Positions 42,920-54,017 of a stretch of DNA of 64,000 nt are shown piece after piece. Numbering within the stretch: position 1 is the first letter of the stretch; every line of letters starts with the position of its first letter. The DNA comes from Diadophis punctatus similis (taxonomy: Eukaryota > Chordata > Lepidosauria > Squamata > Dipsadidae), in NCBI GenBank assembly GCA_023053685.1, contig JALIGW010000059.1, positions 2,542,001 to 2,606,000 of the forward strand, read 5' to 3'. A program made the translations under genes and the position numbers. Below the pieces are notes generated by a model that ran no database searches, was not told the origin of the DNA, and saw only the letters and a list, made by a program, of their open reading frames with translations.

Positions 42920-43407
42920 TCAACATCTCAGGGTCACCAGGTGTGACAAATCCAGCTCTCCTGGGGGGTAGATTTAGGTTTCCTGGTGGGCAGATCTCAT
43001 GATGAGCCGAATCTAGGAAAGACGCTCCTGGACACAGAGACTTCCTCGAGATGGGATTGCCCTGAGCCGGGGCCCAAGGGTCCCTTTTATTGCACACATA
43101 TTATAATCAGGAGGCAGTGCAAACAGTTACATGTGATTACTTAATAGCCATACAATGAATTTTGTGCTGCACCATAGTCAAGCTGCCCAACCTCCTACTT
43201 CCTGTGCATCTGTGCAGGTTGCTGTAGCCATTTTTGACCTACTTTGTTTCTTCTGTTGTTTACGAGCTTAGCAAGCTCCTAGCATAAGCTTTTGTGGTTA
43301 ACCATTTCCTCTTGCAAGTTCCATGTGCATGTTACAGGCCGTTTGGCCCTGCATACACACCTATTCTCTAAGAGGGGTGAAAAAGGTGGGGGGAGATATA
43401 TGCAACA
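42920..43407 (-). mobile_element. Retroviral-type LTR plus primer-binding site fragment, copy 2 of 3
   Basis: Same ends, orientation and length as the copy at 8153, with a few substitutions (ACATCTCAGG for ACGTCTCAGG, GCCCAAGG for GTCGAAGG). The left flank with GAGTAATTAACCC is shared, so it arose by duplication of the satellite block, not by new insertion. Confidence 0.55.
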
Positions 43408-44602
43408 TTTGCCTTAGGACTCAATTCAGCCAGAAAACTTCACTTTTGACACAGAGCTCAGAAATGAAAAAGAAACACATCTTCATATTCCCCAGGGTCT
43501 GGAAAGCCGAATTCTCACACCATTTTCAGACCCGAGGTTTCCTGAACAGTTAGCCTAAGGCGTATCATAGAATTTGCCTTAGGACTCATTTCAGCCAGAA
43601 AACTTCACTTTTGACACAGAGCTCAGAAATGAAAAAGAAACACATATTCCTGTTCCCCAGGGTCTGGAAAGCCGAATTCTCACACCATTTTCAGATCCGA
43701 GCTTTTCCTGAGGAGTTAGCCCAAGGCGTATCTCATAATTTGCCTTAGGACTCATTTCAGCCAGAAAACTTTACTTTTGACACAGAGCTCAGCAATGAAA
43801 AAGAAACACATATTCCTGTTCCCTAGGCCTAGGATCTGGAAACACAAAATCCCTCACCATGTTGAGATCCGAGCTTTTCCTATGGAGTTAGCCCAAGGCG
43901 TATCTCAGAATTTGCCATAGAACTGAATTCAGCCTGAAAACCTCACTTTTGACACAGAGCTCAGAAATGAAAAAGAAACACATATTCCTGTTCCCCAGGG
44001 TCTGGAAACAGAAAATCTCACAACATTTTCAGATCCCAGCTTTCCATGAGGAGTTAGCCTAAGGCGTATCTCAGAATTTACCTTAGGACTCAATTCAGCC
44101 AGAAAACCTCACTTTTGACACAGAGCTCAGAAATGAAAAAGAAACACATATTCCTGTTCCCTAGGATCTGAAAGGCAAAATCTCACACAATTTTCAGATC
44201 CGAGCTTTCCCCGAGGAGTTAGCCCAAGCCGTATCATAGAATTTGCCTTAGGACTCAATTCAGCCAGAAAACTTCACTTTTGACACAGAGCTCAGAAATG
44301 AAAAAGAAACACATATTCATATTCCCCAGGGTCTGGAAAGCCGAATTCTCACACCATTTTCAGATCCAAGCTTTCCCCGAGGAGTTATCCCAAGCCGTAT
44401 AAAAGAATTTGCCTTAGGACTCAATTCAGCCAGAAAACTTCACTTTTGACACAGAGCTCAGAAATGAAAAAGAAACACATATTCCTGTACCCTAGTGTCT
44501 GGAAAGCCGAATTCTCACACCATTTTCAGAGCCGAGCTTTCCCTGAGTAATTAACCCTTGGCGTATCTCAGAATTTGACATAGGACTCAATTCAGCCAGA
44601 AA
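43408..44602. repeat. 165-bp satellite between LTR copies 2 and 3
   Basis: About seven monomers. One contains a small local duplication CCTAGGCCTAGG near 43822. No gene. Confidence 0.95.
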
Positions 44603-45091
44603 TCAACGTCTCAGGGTCACCAGGTGTGACAAATCCACCTCTCCTGGGGGGTAGATTTAGGTTTCCTGGTGGGCATATCTCATGATGAGCCGAATCTAGG
44701 AAAGACGCTGCTGGACACAGAGACTTCCTCGAGATGGGATTGCCCTGTGCCGGGGCCCAAGGGTCCCTTTTATTGGCACACATATTATAATCAGAAGGCA
44801 GTGCAAACAGTTACATGTGATTACTTAATAGCCATACAATGAATTTTGTTGTGCGCCATAGTCAAGCTGCCCAACCTCCTACTTCCTGTGCATCTGTGCA
44901 GGTTGCTGTAGCCATTTTTGACCTACTTTGTTTCTTCTGTTGTTTACGAGCTTAGCAAGCTCCTAGCATAAGCTTTTGTGGTTAACCATTTCCTCTTGCA
45001 AGTTCCATGTGCATGTAACAGGCCGTTTGGCCCTGCATACACACCTATTCTCTAAGAGGGGTGAAAAAGGTGGGGGGAGATATATGCAACA
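44603..45091 (-). mobile_element. Retroviral-type LTR plus primer-binding site fragment, copy 3 of 3
   Basis: Same boundaries and left satellite flank as the other two copies. It differs slightly (TTGGCACACA near the AATAAA region, GTTGTGCGCC for GTGCTGCACC). The minus strand reads LTR, then CCTGGTGACCC. Confidence 0.55.
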
Positions 45092-45881
45092 TTTGCCTTA
45101 GGACTCAATTCAGCCAGAAAACTTCACTTTTGACACAGAGCTCAGAAATGAAAAAGAAAGACATATTCATATTCCCCAGGGTCTGGAAAGCCGAATTCTC
45201 ACACCATTTTCAGATCCAAGCTTTCCCTGAGGAGTTAGCCCAAGCCATATCATAGAATTTGCCTTAGGACTCAATTCAGCCAGAAAACTTCACTTTTGAC
45301 ACAGAGCTCAGCAATGAAAAAGAAACACATATTCCTGTTCCCTAGGGTCTGGAAAGCTGAATTCTCACACACTTTTCAGACCCGAGCTTTCCCTGAGGAG
45401 TTAGCCGATGGCGTATCATAGAATTTACCTTATGACTCAATTCAGCCCGAAAACCTCACTTTCGACACAGAGCTCAGAAATGTAAGAGAAAGACATATTC
45501 ATGTTCCCCAGGGTCTGGAAAGACAAAATCTCACACCATTTTCAGATCCGAGCTTTCCCTGCGGAGTTAGCCTAAGGCGTATCTCCGAATTTGCCTTAGG
45601 ACTCAATTCACCCAGAAAAGTTCACTTTTGACACAGAGCTCAGCAATGAAAAAGAAAGACATATTCATGTTCCCTAGGGTCTGGAAAGCCTAATTCTCAC
45701 ACCATTTTCGGATCCGAGCTTTCCCTGTGGAGTTAGCCCAAGGCATATCTCAGCATTTGCCATAGAACTGAATTCAGCCAGAAAACTTCACTTTTGACAC
45801 AGAGCTCAGAAATGAAAAAGAAAGACATATTCATGTTCCCCAGGGTCTGGAAAGCCAAAATCTCACGCCATTTTCAGATCC
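45092..45881. repeat. 165-bp satellite, terminal block
   Basis: About 4.8 monomers. The array ends abruptly inside a monomer, after TTTTCAGATCCAA, where Gypsy pol sequence begins. No gene. Confidence 0.93.
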
Positions 45882-47344
45882 AATCCCGACGGTCGAGCGC
45901 CCGGAGCTATGAGGAGTGGATGGACAAATTTAAAGCAGACTTGCCCAATGACCCCTGGCTCAATGACACAAGGAAATCTTGACCATGAGAGACGGAATTG
46001 ACGGAAGGGGTCCAAGCTATATGTGCCTGCCAGCCTCAGGTTGCAAGTGCTCCAACGAAGCCACAACTCTCAGCTGGGAGGACACTTTGGATTCCTGAAG
46101 ACCCTCCACCTGACGCGACGACAGTTTTGGTGGCCAAAAATGAAATCGGAGGTGGAGGACTACGTAAAAAGCTGTTCCAGTTTGCCACTAGGAAGCACCG
46201 GCCAGGAAAACCACCTGGACTCCTGCAACTGGTGGCCAACCTAATCAAACCCTGGGAGGAGATAGCGATGGACTTCATTGTGGAACTCCCAGAGGGCAAG
46301 GGAAATACAGTGATCTGGACTGTCATCGACTTATTCTCCAAGCAAGCCCATTTCGTTGCCTGTTCCCGGCTACCATCCGCCAGGCACTTAGTAAAGCTTT
46401 TCCTCAAGCACATTTACCGCTTGCATGGAGTGCCAAAGAGGATCCTCTCTGATAGAGGCGTACAGTTCACCGCCAAGTTCTGGAGGGAATTCCTACGTGC
46501 CATTGGATCCACTCAAGGACTTAGCTCGGGATTCCATCCGTCTACAAACGGATCCGCGGAGAGAACCAACGTGATGGTGGAACAATACCTCCATTGTTAT
46601 GTGGATTACCAACAAGGAAATTGGGCGGAGCTGCTGCCATTTGCCGAAGTAGCGTACAACAACGCGGTCCACAGCAGCACCGTCTTGACACCCTTCCAGA
46701 TCACCAGCGGACAAGAGTTCATTCCTATGCCCGAACTGCCCACAGAAGAACCCACTTCCATGTCCCTGGCGGAATGGATGGAAACACTAAAGAAAAGGTG
46801 GGAAAATGCCAAGAAAGCGCTGACTGAAGCTGCCGATACCTATAAGAAGCAAGCAGACAAGCATCGAGCCATGCAACCCCCTTTCCGAGTAGGGGACAAG
46901 GTCTACTTATCGACCAAATACATCTGCCTGAGACTGCCCAGTAAAAAACTAGGACCCAAATTTTTAGGACCGTTCCCAATAGTCAAAATAATTAATCCTG
47001 TCACAGTACAGCTTGCATTGCCACGAATATTGGGAAAAATACACCCAGTATTTCATAGCAGCTTATTGAAGCCCGTAATACGATCAAATATAAGGCCACA
47101 AACCCTCCCACCACCTCCCCCAGTAGTAATACAGGGGGAGACACACTATGAGGTGAAAAAAATCCTAGACTCCCAAATATTTAGAGGTCAATTGCAGTAT
47201 CTCATTCATTGGAAAGGGTACCCGTTGGCTGAATCCACATGGATTAAAAGTTGGAGAGTGAAAGCAGACAGATTAGTCAAACAGTTCCATGACAAATACC
47301 CAAACAAGCCAAAGGGGCCCCTTGGTGGAGGGAGGGGTGGTTAA
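45882..47344 (+). pseudogene. Gypsy Pol C-terminus: integrase with C-terminal chromodomain, frameshifted
   Basis: The integrase zinc-binding region is read in one frame at about 46023-46175 (RSHNSQLGGHFG, FWWPKM, YVKSC). The rest is in another frame to a stop at 47342-47344, so an indel near 46170-46180 breaks the gene at the zinc-binding cysteines. In the second frame, counted from 45998, the catalytic core shows D92 (AMDF), D152 (LSDRG) and E188 (GSAERT), with 35 residues between the last two, the DD35E pattern. VGDKVYLS and LGPKFLGPF follow. A chromodomain lies near residues 384-430 (YEVKKILDS, YLIHWKGYP, ESTW), with isoleucine where the family usually has an acidic residue after TW. The stop lies within the LTR start, as is common in such elements. 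Confidence 0.88.
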
Positions 47345-47827
47345 AGCTGCTAACGACTTAATCCCCTGTGTGTTATCTCTTAATCCCCTGTGCTTTATTT
47401 CTCTCTCTCTTTCCTTGGTAGGATATGTTTTTCTCGTGAGGGGGAGGCCGCCTGTCAAAGCATCGTTTGCCACATTATTACTCAGAAGACTGCAGTCTGT
47501 GGGAACCGGGGAGGGGGAATTCCAAGAGGGAGAAACTTTATAGATAACACATTCTGTGCTAGCTCCTCAAGGTCATCTTTTGTCCAACACCTGCCGGAAG
47601 CTGGGAGAAGAACTGTCACGCAGGCAGAAGTTGAGTGGGCAACATGACCCAGTTGGGGGTGGGGGACAAGGGGTGCAAACTTCCTACTGGGTGGGAACTT
47701 GGGAGGAAAGCCAGATTCGGGTTCCTCCTGGGACGTGCCAACATGGTCTCAGCAATAAATTGGAACTTTGGTGAACTCTTTGCCTTGGACTCTGATTTCT
47801 GCTCGAGTGCTATTTGGAACCCTGACA
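47338..47827 (+). repeat. Gypsy 3' LTR
   Basis: 490 bp from TGGTTAAAGC, directly after the polypurine tract, to ...GAACCCTGACA. TG...CA bounded, with AATAAA at 47754-47759. No second LTR lies in the window for comparison. Confidence 0.75.
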
Positions 47828-47984
47828 TTACCATTTAAGGCAAATGGCAGTTGAATCTCTTCTTTTTTAAAAAATAATTTTATTTATAATTTTTTATTTT
47901 ATTTATTTATTTTATTTATTTATTTAGTGTTCTTATATGCCGCCCTACTCCCTGAGGACTCTTTAACATCCATAGGTGTTTAGT
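47828..47984. repeat. AT-rich (TTTA)n tail with reptile repeat end
   Basis: A TTTATTTATT tract followed by ATATGCCGCCCTACTCCCTGA. The reverse complement of the same end occurs at about 62110-62158 (GGGCGGCATATAAG then AAATA repeats), so this is the 3' tail of an interspersed SINE/LINE family. Class not determined. Confidence 0.5.
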
Positions 47985-49720
47985 GGACAGTGTATTATCT
48001 GGGTCAATATATTTTGCATACAATTCTGATAGTGATATTACCATTTAAATATACATAGTCATACTTTTTCAACTTCTAACATTTGTGTATAGATAGTAAT
48101 CATAATATAGTCTATTATATTTCAGTTTACATAATATTGTGTTCCCAATTTCTACTTTCTACTTCTTTTTCTAACACTTATTAGAATAATAACCACATTA
48201 AAAAATATTCTATGTCTTTCCATCATCTCTTGTCCTTTTTAAAATTTCCACTCTTATTAGCTTTTTAGTGTATCTGTCCTGCTTCTCCTCTGGTATCTTG
48301 TAACTCCTTTTGTCATTTTCATTTAGTCTAAATATTTCCACTGCTACAGCATCTGTTTCTTGCTGTTGGATCTCTAGATTACCCATCCTCAGTTCCCCCA
48401 TCATTTTTAAGGGGTCTGTCTCATTATTCTCTTTTCTATTTTGAATTCTTAAAAAATATTATATTTGTTCCGTGTTCAAAATTATTGCTATCTCTTCAAT
48501 CTTTTTGTCTGCTTGAATTATTTTTGGAATTGTCTCCTCTGTTTTTTCCTCAACACTTTCTGTTTTCTCCTCTATTTTCTGAATTTTCTGTTCATTTTTT
48601 ATTGTCCTTTGCTGGGGTTTTCCTATTCTCACCATATCTTGGATCAAGTCCATCATCTCCTTATGATTCCTTGTTATATCTTCCTTAATGCATTGGAACA
48701 TCAACATCATTTCTTTATATACTTCATTTTCTTGCTGAGACATTTTGTGTTGAGATGCTACACTAATCATTACTCAATATTCCACCAAAATTTCAATATC
48801 CCAATTGTCCAGAAACACCAAACCCACCAGTATTAATAAAATTTACACAGTCCTGAAACTGTTCCTCAAACTGCCCTAAATTTATAGTCCTTAAAATTTT
48901 CCAATTTGTATCCTCTGATTTTTCCAAATTTTAAGTCTTATTGAATTTTTCTTCTTTCTTCTTAGTATTCCAAATTGGCCCACCAAATTTCCCCAAATGC
49001 CTTTAATCTACAAAGTCAGATATGCAGTTTCAAAGATGTTTCTTGTGAGTTGTAATCCACCTTGCTTTAGAAATCTTCAAACGGCTCCCTAATACTTCCA
49101 GGCAGCCAAAATTCCAGTTGATGTGGAATCAAAATAAGAAAGCCTTCCAGGTGTTGTTTGTCTTTCACTATGTCCTTTGTTATTCATATGTTGTCTCAAG
49201 TTATACTCAGTTCAAGGTTAATCCCTTAAAACACTAATATCATCTCTTCTTTGACCAGTAGATGGCGCCCCCGATCTAAAATCCAGCTTTAAACACCATA
49301 AAGCTCCGTAAAACTAGGTGGAAAAGTAAGAAAATTGAAAAGCAAAATCCCTCTTTCTTTAAATGACTGCTTCCAATAGTCAAACAGTATTATCCACAAT
49401 TTTAATCCCTTTTCACACTGCTAACAGTCCCAGTCCAGTCTTTCTTTATTTTAAAGTTTCACAATCTTCCCTTAATAGTTCGTTTCACTTTCAGGTCTGT
49501 GATCTTTCTCCATTTATTGGATCGCCGCTTTCTTAATTGTTTTGGAGAATCTTTTTTTGAGAGTGCTTTTATTTGGGTTTAAGTCTCTATTATAGAAGTT
49601 GAAAGTTATCTCACCCAGTTTCAGTCCACTGTCCACAACTTGCTCCAGCACATATCTTCTTGTCACAGTTGTCACAGCTTCGGTCTTGCCAAAAATGGCT
49701 GTCGTCTCTGCTGCTGATCA
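47985..49720 (-). mobile_element. L1-like element piece (5'UTR plus ORF1 N-terminus), antisense
   Basis: Reads on the minus strand. The region around 49720-49250 aligns by eye with 57545-57900 on the plus strand (GTGCTGGAG, ACTGGGTGAGA, GCCATCT.CTG). The ORF1 start at 48770 matches the ORF at 58909. The AT-rich part down to 47985 also has a counterpart after that ORF (GGACAAGAGATGA). No RT sequence is seen. Confidence 0.5.
48459..48770 (-). pseudogene. L1-like ORF1 N-terminal coiled-coil piece
   Basis: A 103-codon frame rich in E, K, Q and I heptads, typical of the N-terminal coiled coil of L1-type ORF1 proteins. The segment EMMLMFQCIKEDITRNHKEM matches EMALMFQSIKDILIRNHKEI in the frame at 58909. 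No RRM-like or C-terminal ORF1 domain follows. Likely a dead fragment. Confidence 0.55.
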
Positions 49721-49924
49721 GGAGGGTTTTCTTTGTATCAAATGAGGAAATTGCTGTTTCCTCGTGCTCTACAAAGCATCCCTCCTTTCTTCACCACCCC
49801 TCCAGGGTGGCTTTGGCCCCATAGGGTATCCTGGCAAGCAGGTATCGGCTGGGTTTCGCGAAGCCCCTACGGAGATCCGTTATCCCATTTCCATCCTGCT
49901 GCGATGCCAACTGGTCAAGTCCTC
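49721..49924. other. GC-richer stretch between L1-like piece and CR1 fragment
   Basis: Contains CACCACCCCTCCAGGGTGG and similar sequence. It may be the outermost 5'UTR of the antisense L1-like element. No gene recognised. Confidence 0.3.
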
Positions 49925-50345
49925 TTCTTGAAAACCTCCAGTGATGAAGCACCCACAATTTATTTATTTATTAAAAAAAAAATTAAATGTCTGAAGGCAA
50001 GCAGTTCCACTGGTTAATTGTCCTCACTGTTAGGAAGTTTCTCCTTAGTTCCATGTTGCTTCTCTCCTTGATTAGTTTCCATTGTTTCTTGTCCTGCCTA
50101 CAGGTGCTTCGGTAAATAAATTGACCCCCTCCTCTTTGTGGCAGCCTCTCAAATACTGGAATACTGCTATCATGTCACCCCTAATCCTTCTTTTCTCTAG
50201 ACTAATCAAACCCAAATCCTGCAAGCATTCTTCATGTGTTTTATTCTCCAGGCCTTATCTTAGTTGTTGTTTTTTGCACTTTTTCCAAAGTCTCAACATC
50301 TTTTTTGTAGTATGGTGACCAAAACTTGATGCAGTATTCCAGGTC
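49925..50345 (-). mobile_element. Old CR1 3' fragment
   Basis: The plus strand reads TTCCACTGGTTAATTG, CTCCTTGATTAGTTTCCA, CCTCTTTGTGGCAGCC, ATGTCACCCC and GTCTCAACATC, the same order as the RT C-terminal coding region of the CR1 copies in the satellite. It is clearly diverged and broken by a TTTATTTATT insertion near 49970. It is independent of the satellite copies. Confidence 0.85.
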
Positions 50346-50504
50346 TCTAAAGTTATTGAAATCACTGATAGGATAGTACTAGTATATGAGGAGAAGAACA
50401 TAATTAATGCATATTTGTCCAGAATATCACTAACCCAAATCAGACAAGCTGTTTTTCATACGTTTCCTGTATACTTTTAAAAATATTTTTAATTAGAATG
50501 TATA

Positions 50505-51234
50505 GGTAGTCCTTGATTTATGACCACAAATGAGCCCAAAATTTCTGTTGTTAAGTGAGACATTTGTTAAGTGAATTTTGCCCCATTTTGCAACCTTTCT
50601 TGCCACAGTTGTCACTGCAGCTGTTAAGTTAGTAACCCAGTTGTTAAGTGAATCTGGCTTCCCCATTGACTTTGCTTGTGAGGTTGCAAAAGTTGATCAC
50701 ATGACCCGGGGATACTGCAACCGTCATAAATATGAGTCAGTTGCCAAGCATCCAAATTTTGATCATGTGACCATGGGCAGGGGTGGGTTCCACTTACCTT
50801 CCCCACCGGTTTGCATCGCGCGCGCGTCCCCTCGTGCAATTTGGCTTCCGCGCATGCTCAGTAGCAGGAATCAGCCCGAAACACAGCTGAGGAGCTGATC
50901 AGCTGTGCTTCGGGTGAAGAAATAAAGGTCAGTATTAACCCGGGGACGGGCAGGAGGGCCCTTTTTCAAGCAGCGGAAGAGGAGAAACCATCCAAACAGG
51001 GAAAAATTCACAAACAATTCAAACAAAAAGATGGCAGCATGCACGGACCGGCACCGACAGTGACGTCACCAGCGGGTTGCTACCGGTTCGGGTGATCCGG
51101 TCTGAATCGGGAGGAACCCACCTCTGACCATGGGGATGCTGCAACGGTTGTGTGAAAAATGGTCATAACTCACTTTTTTCAGTGCCGTTGTAACTTTGAA
51201 TGGTCACTATATGAACTGTTGTAAGTCGAGGTAC
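50505..51234. mobile_element. Tc1/mariner-type nonautonomous DNA transposon, interrupted
   Basis: Its ends are imperfect inverted repeats (AGGTAGTCCTTGATTTATGA at the left; TTGTAAGTCGAGGTAC at the right). The same family at 55490-55880 has TA flanks. Without the hAT insert the body is about 370 bp and noncoding. Superfamily is inferred from the TA flank of the sister copy. Confidence 0.6.
50778..51126. mobile_element. hAT-type nonautonomous element nested in the Tc1-type element
   Basis: 349 bp with terminal inverted repeats (CAGGGGTGGGTTCC at the left, GGAACCCACCTCTG at the right) and a perfect 8-bp duplication ACCATGGG at 50770-50777 and 51127-51134. GC-rich, noncoding. The host transposon continues on both sides. 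Confidence 0.9.
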
Positions 51235-51552
51235 AATAAAATTATAAAAAGTTAAAAAAGAAAGAAAAATGAATAAAAAGAAAAATAGAAATTTGCCATC
51301 CTACTTCTGTCTTATTCTTTCCCCTCTCTTTCTGATTCCCAAACCCATAAGACATCAGTCCAGTCTTTTCTTCTTTCAACAAAAACTCCATATAAGGCTT
51401 CCAAATCTTTTAGAAGTTCACCTCTTATACTTGTTAAGGTTTTTTTTAACTTTGACAGTGGGATCTTATTATCCTTCAGAGAATAATTTTAAAATGTACA
51501 GGGATAATATGCTAAAAGAAGCACACAGCGCACACAAAAAAGGGCATCTCAA
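51235..51552. other. AT-rich sequence, nothing recognised
   Basis: A/T-rich stretch with AAAGAAAAATG-type runs and pyrimidine-rich sequence. No gene, repeat end or splice site could be supported. Confidence 0.4.
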
Positions 51553-52161
51553 TTTTTTGAAAAATCTGGGCTTCTGGTGGCGCCCGAGCCTCGCTGGACG
51601 CTCTTTATGGGCGCCCGATTCCAGGCTCTGTAAAAGCTGCCAGATAAGCCACATCAGCTGTCTGGCAGCTTGGAAACTCCCGTCCCGGGCAAAGGGAGGG
51701 GAGAAGAGCAGATGGGCAGAGGTAGAGCCCCCCTAACACCCCAGAAGAAGTTCTGGGGTGCGAAGGGTGAGGCCTCCCTTGAAGCCTGTCAACAGCTCCA
51801 GACCTGGAATGCCTCCGCTTATTTTTAGCGGAGCAAGAAGCCGTGACCATCTCTGCTGGTAACAAATGGATTTTAATATTCTAAACAACGTAGCAGACGG
51901 AACATACCAGGAGAATCTAACAGCAAGTATTTTAACTTAACTCCGGTGTTGTTTTTTGGATTTTCTGGAAGTAACAAAGTAGCTAAAGATGGCGCTTGGA
52001 ATTTGAAAGGGCGTGGAGAAAGTGAAAGCTACTGAAAGCAAGTGAGAGTTCTGTTTCCTAACAGATGCTTGTAAGAAACCTCTCTTATTTCTTACTCTTT
52101 ACTTTGATGAACTTGGTTTTTGGTTTTCTAATAAATATATAAGAATCAATACAAATTGAAG

Positions 52162-53364
52162 ATGTCTTTAAAACTGGCAAAGACTGTTCCTTTTAAAGGA
52201 ATAGAAAAAGTTGAAAATCTCTCCACTCATATTGTCAATCTGCAAGATTTTGCCCCCCCAACACAGACTTTTACATTTGAAAAGTGGCAGCAAGCCATGA
52301 AAGAAATGCAGAAGGAAATTGCTTCAGCAGTTAATAAAAAACTTAAAGAAATCAATGGAAAAATTACAGAAATTAATGGAAAAATACAAGCTGTCTCAGA
52401 GGAGTTTTCATCTCAGACTCAACAAACCAGAGATAATGTGGAATCTGCACTTAAAACTGTGGTATCTAACATGGAATTATTGGAACAAAATGTGGCTGAA
52501 ATTAAACAGACTACGGTGACTTTGGATGAAAAAGTAACTGAGATGCAGAAAAAAATTGAAGGAACTGAGGCAGAACTAACGACGGTTCAATATAAAGATA
52601 TGCAATTTGCTTTACGCCTAAGGGGGGTAAAAGAAAACGTACAAGAGGATTTAAAGGATAAGATTGTGGACGCACTGGTGCAGATTTTGGGGGAAACAAA
52701 AGCGGAATTGGGAGGGCAGATTGAAAAAATATATCGTGTTAATTCTTGGTTTGCAAGACAAAATCATTTTCCAAGAGACATTGTAATATATTTTACTACA
52801 AAAACATTGCAAAATCGAATCTTACAGGCGACTTATAAAAATAAGCTGAAGGTGGAAGCACATGAGATTTTGATATTTAAGGAAATTCCTCCAAAAATAC
52901 TGAAAGCACGTAAAGATTATACCTTTCTGGTGGCAGAGTTGAAAAAGCAACAGTTAAGATACACATGGGGTATCCCGACTGGACTAACGGTTATTTACAG
53001 GGCAGAAAGATACAGACTTAATACGATTGCAAAAGCAAAGGATTTTTTTGCCAACGTGTTAAAGGTGGGGAGACCCAAACCACCAGAAGATAAAGGAAAT
53101 GAGAATGTTAAAAGAGAGGGAAAGGAAGATTTGTATATTCCACAACAGAAAGGAACTCTGAATAAACAAGAACAAACAAACGATTTAAGACAGATTAGAG
53201 AAGTATTTGTTGAAAGTGAAAGTGTTGGAAGTGAAGAAGAATCAAATCATGCATTCCAGTCCTCAACTCCTCGAAGTGAAGCAAGATTAAATCGACATAT
53301 TTTCAGATGTCAACTTAAAGAAATATTTAACTCCTCTCGCAGATTTGAAAGCGAGGGGAATTAA
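52162..53364 (+). CDS. L1-type ORF1 RNA-binding protein
   Basis: A 400-residue protein from the ATG at 52162; an upstream in-frame TTG is not a plausible start. L1 ORF1p forms coiled-coil trimers, binds LINE RNA and acts as a nucleic-acid chaperone in cytoplasmic particles. In the sequence: a K/E/I-rich coiled coil (about 45-145), an RRM-like domain opening with FALRLRGVKE (about 149-158) and carrying RDIVIYF (about 205-211), and a C-terminal domain with KILKARKDY (about 245-253), where L1 proteins have a conserved arginine-rich helix. A long acidic, serine-rich tail follows (SESVGSEEES). The frame has no stops or frameshifts, suggesting a recent insertion. No ORF2 follows, so movement would need RT in trans. 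Confidence 0.85.
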   Translation: MSLKLAKTVPFKGIEKVENLSTHIVNLQDFAPPTQTFTFEKWQQAMKEMQKEIASAVNKKLKEINGKITEINGKIQAVSEEFSSQTQQTRDNVESALKTVVSNMELLEQNVAEIKQTTVTLDEKVTEMQKKIEGTEAELTTVQYKDMQFALRLRGVKENVQEDLKDKIVDALVQILGETKAELGGQIEKIYRVNSWFARQNHFPRDIVIYFTTKTLQNRILQATYKNKLKVEAHEILIFKEIPPKILKARKDYTFLVAELKKQQLRYTWGIPTGLTVIYRAERYRLNTIAKAKDFFANVLKVGRPKPPEDKGNENVKREGKEDLYIPQQKGTLNKQEQTNDLRQIREVFVESESVGSEEESNHAFQSSTPRSEARLNRHIFRCQLKEIFNSSRRFESEGN

Positions 53365-54017
53365 AAATTGATGTTTTAGTGATAGTAGGATAAAGTAAAA
53401 TAAATAAGAATAAAGTTTAAATGTATATATGAGGATGTATAAGGTTAGAGGAATTAAATTACAAGATTATCTAGGGGGTTTAACTATAGAAGGCAAAGTG
53501 ATGTAATAGAGATTAAATTGGTTTTAAATAACAAGATTAAATCAATAATATAGTTTGGGGAATAAGTATAGAAGGTAATGTAACGTAATAGAGACTAAAT
53601 TGGTAGAGAATAGGATTAAATTATATTATAGGGTGGGAATAAGTATAGAATGCAATTTAATGTAACTAAATGAATGTGAAGTTGCTAAGTATTTTTTAGA
53701 TATGGTTTAATCTGCTTTTGAACTTAATAATTGCGGCTAGGTTGCTGGTGGTACAAAATTGGAAGTGGAAATTTTAGAACATTTTAAAGGCTATTTAAAT
53801 GATATATTTGATAATGGAGAAGAAGGACGGATCATATTTGAATTAAGTATTAGATTAAGAAGATTAAAATAGACTGTGAAGGATATATTTCAATTCAATT
53901 TTTTGTTTAATTTACAGTATAAGGAGTTAAGATTTTATGATATCTGGAAGTTAATAATTTGTTAGTATATATTAGTTTTATATTTGTGTAAACTATATTA
54001 TACCCTGTGTATGTTCT

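Larger units (their letters stand above)
45882..47827 (+). mobile_element. Ty3/Gypsy chromovirus-like retrotransposon, 3' part with LTR
   Basis: Contains the C-terminal part of pol (integrase and chromodomain), a purine-rich tract just before 47338 (GGTGGAGGGAGGGG), and a 3' LTR. Gag, protease, RT, RNase H and the 5' LTR are absent; the satellite replaces them at 45881. The chromodomain places it among chromoviruses, which use it to target chromatin. Confidence 0.88.

Noticed and set aside
1..45881. Centromeric satellite with CENP-B box
   Set aside because: I looked for a CENP-B-like motif in the monomer and did not see one. Centromere identity cannot be decided from sequence alone.
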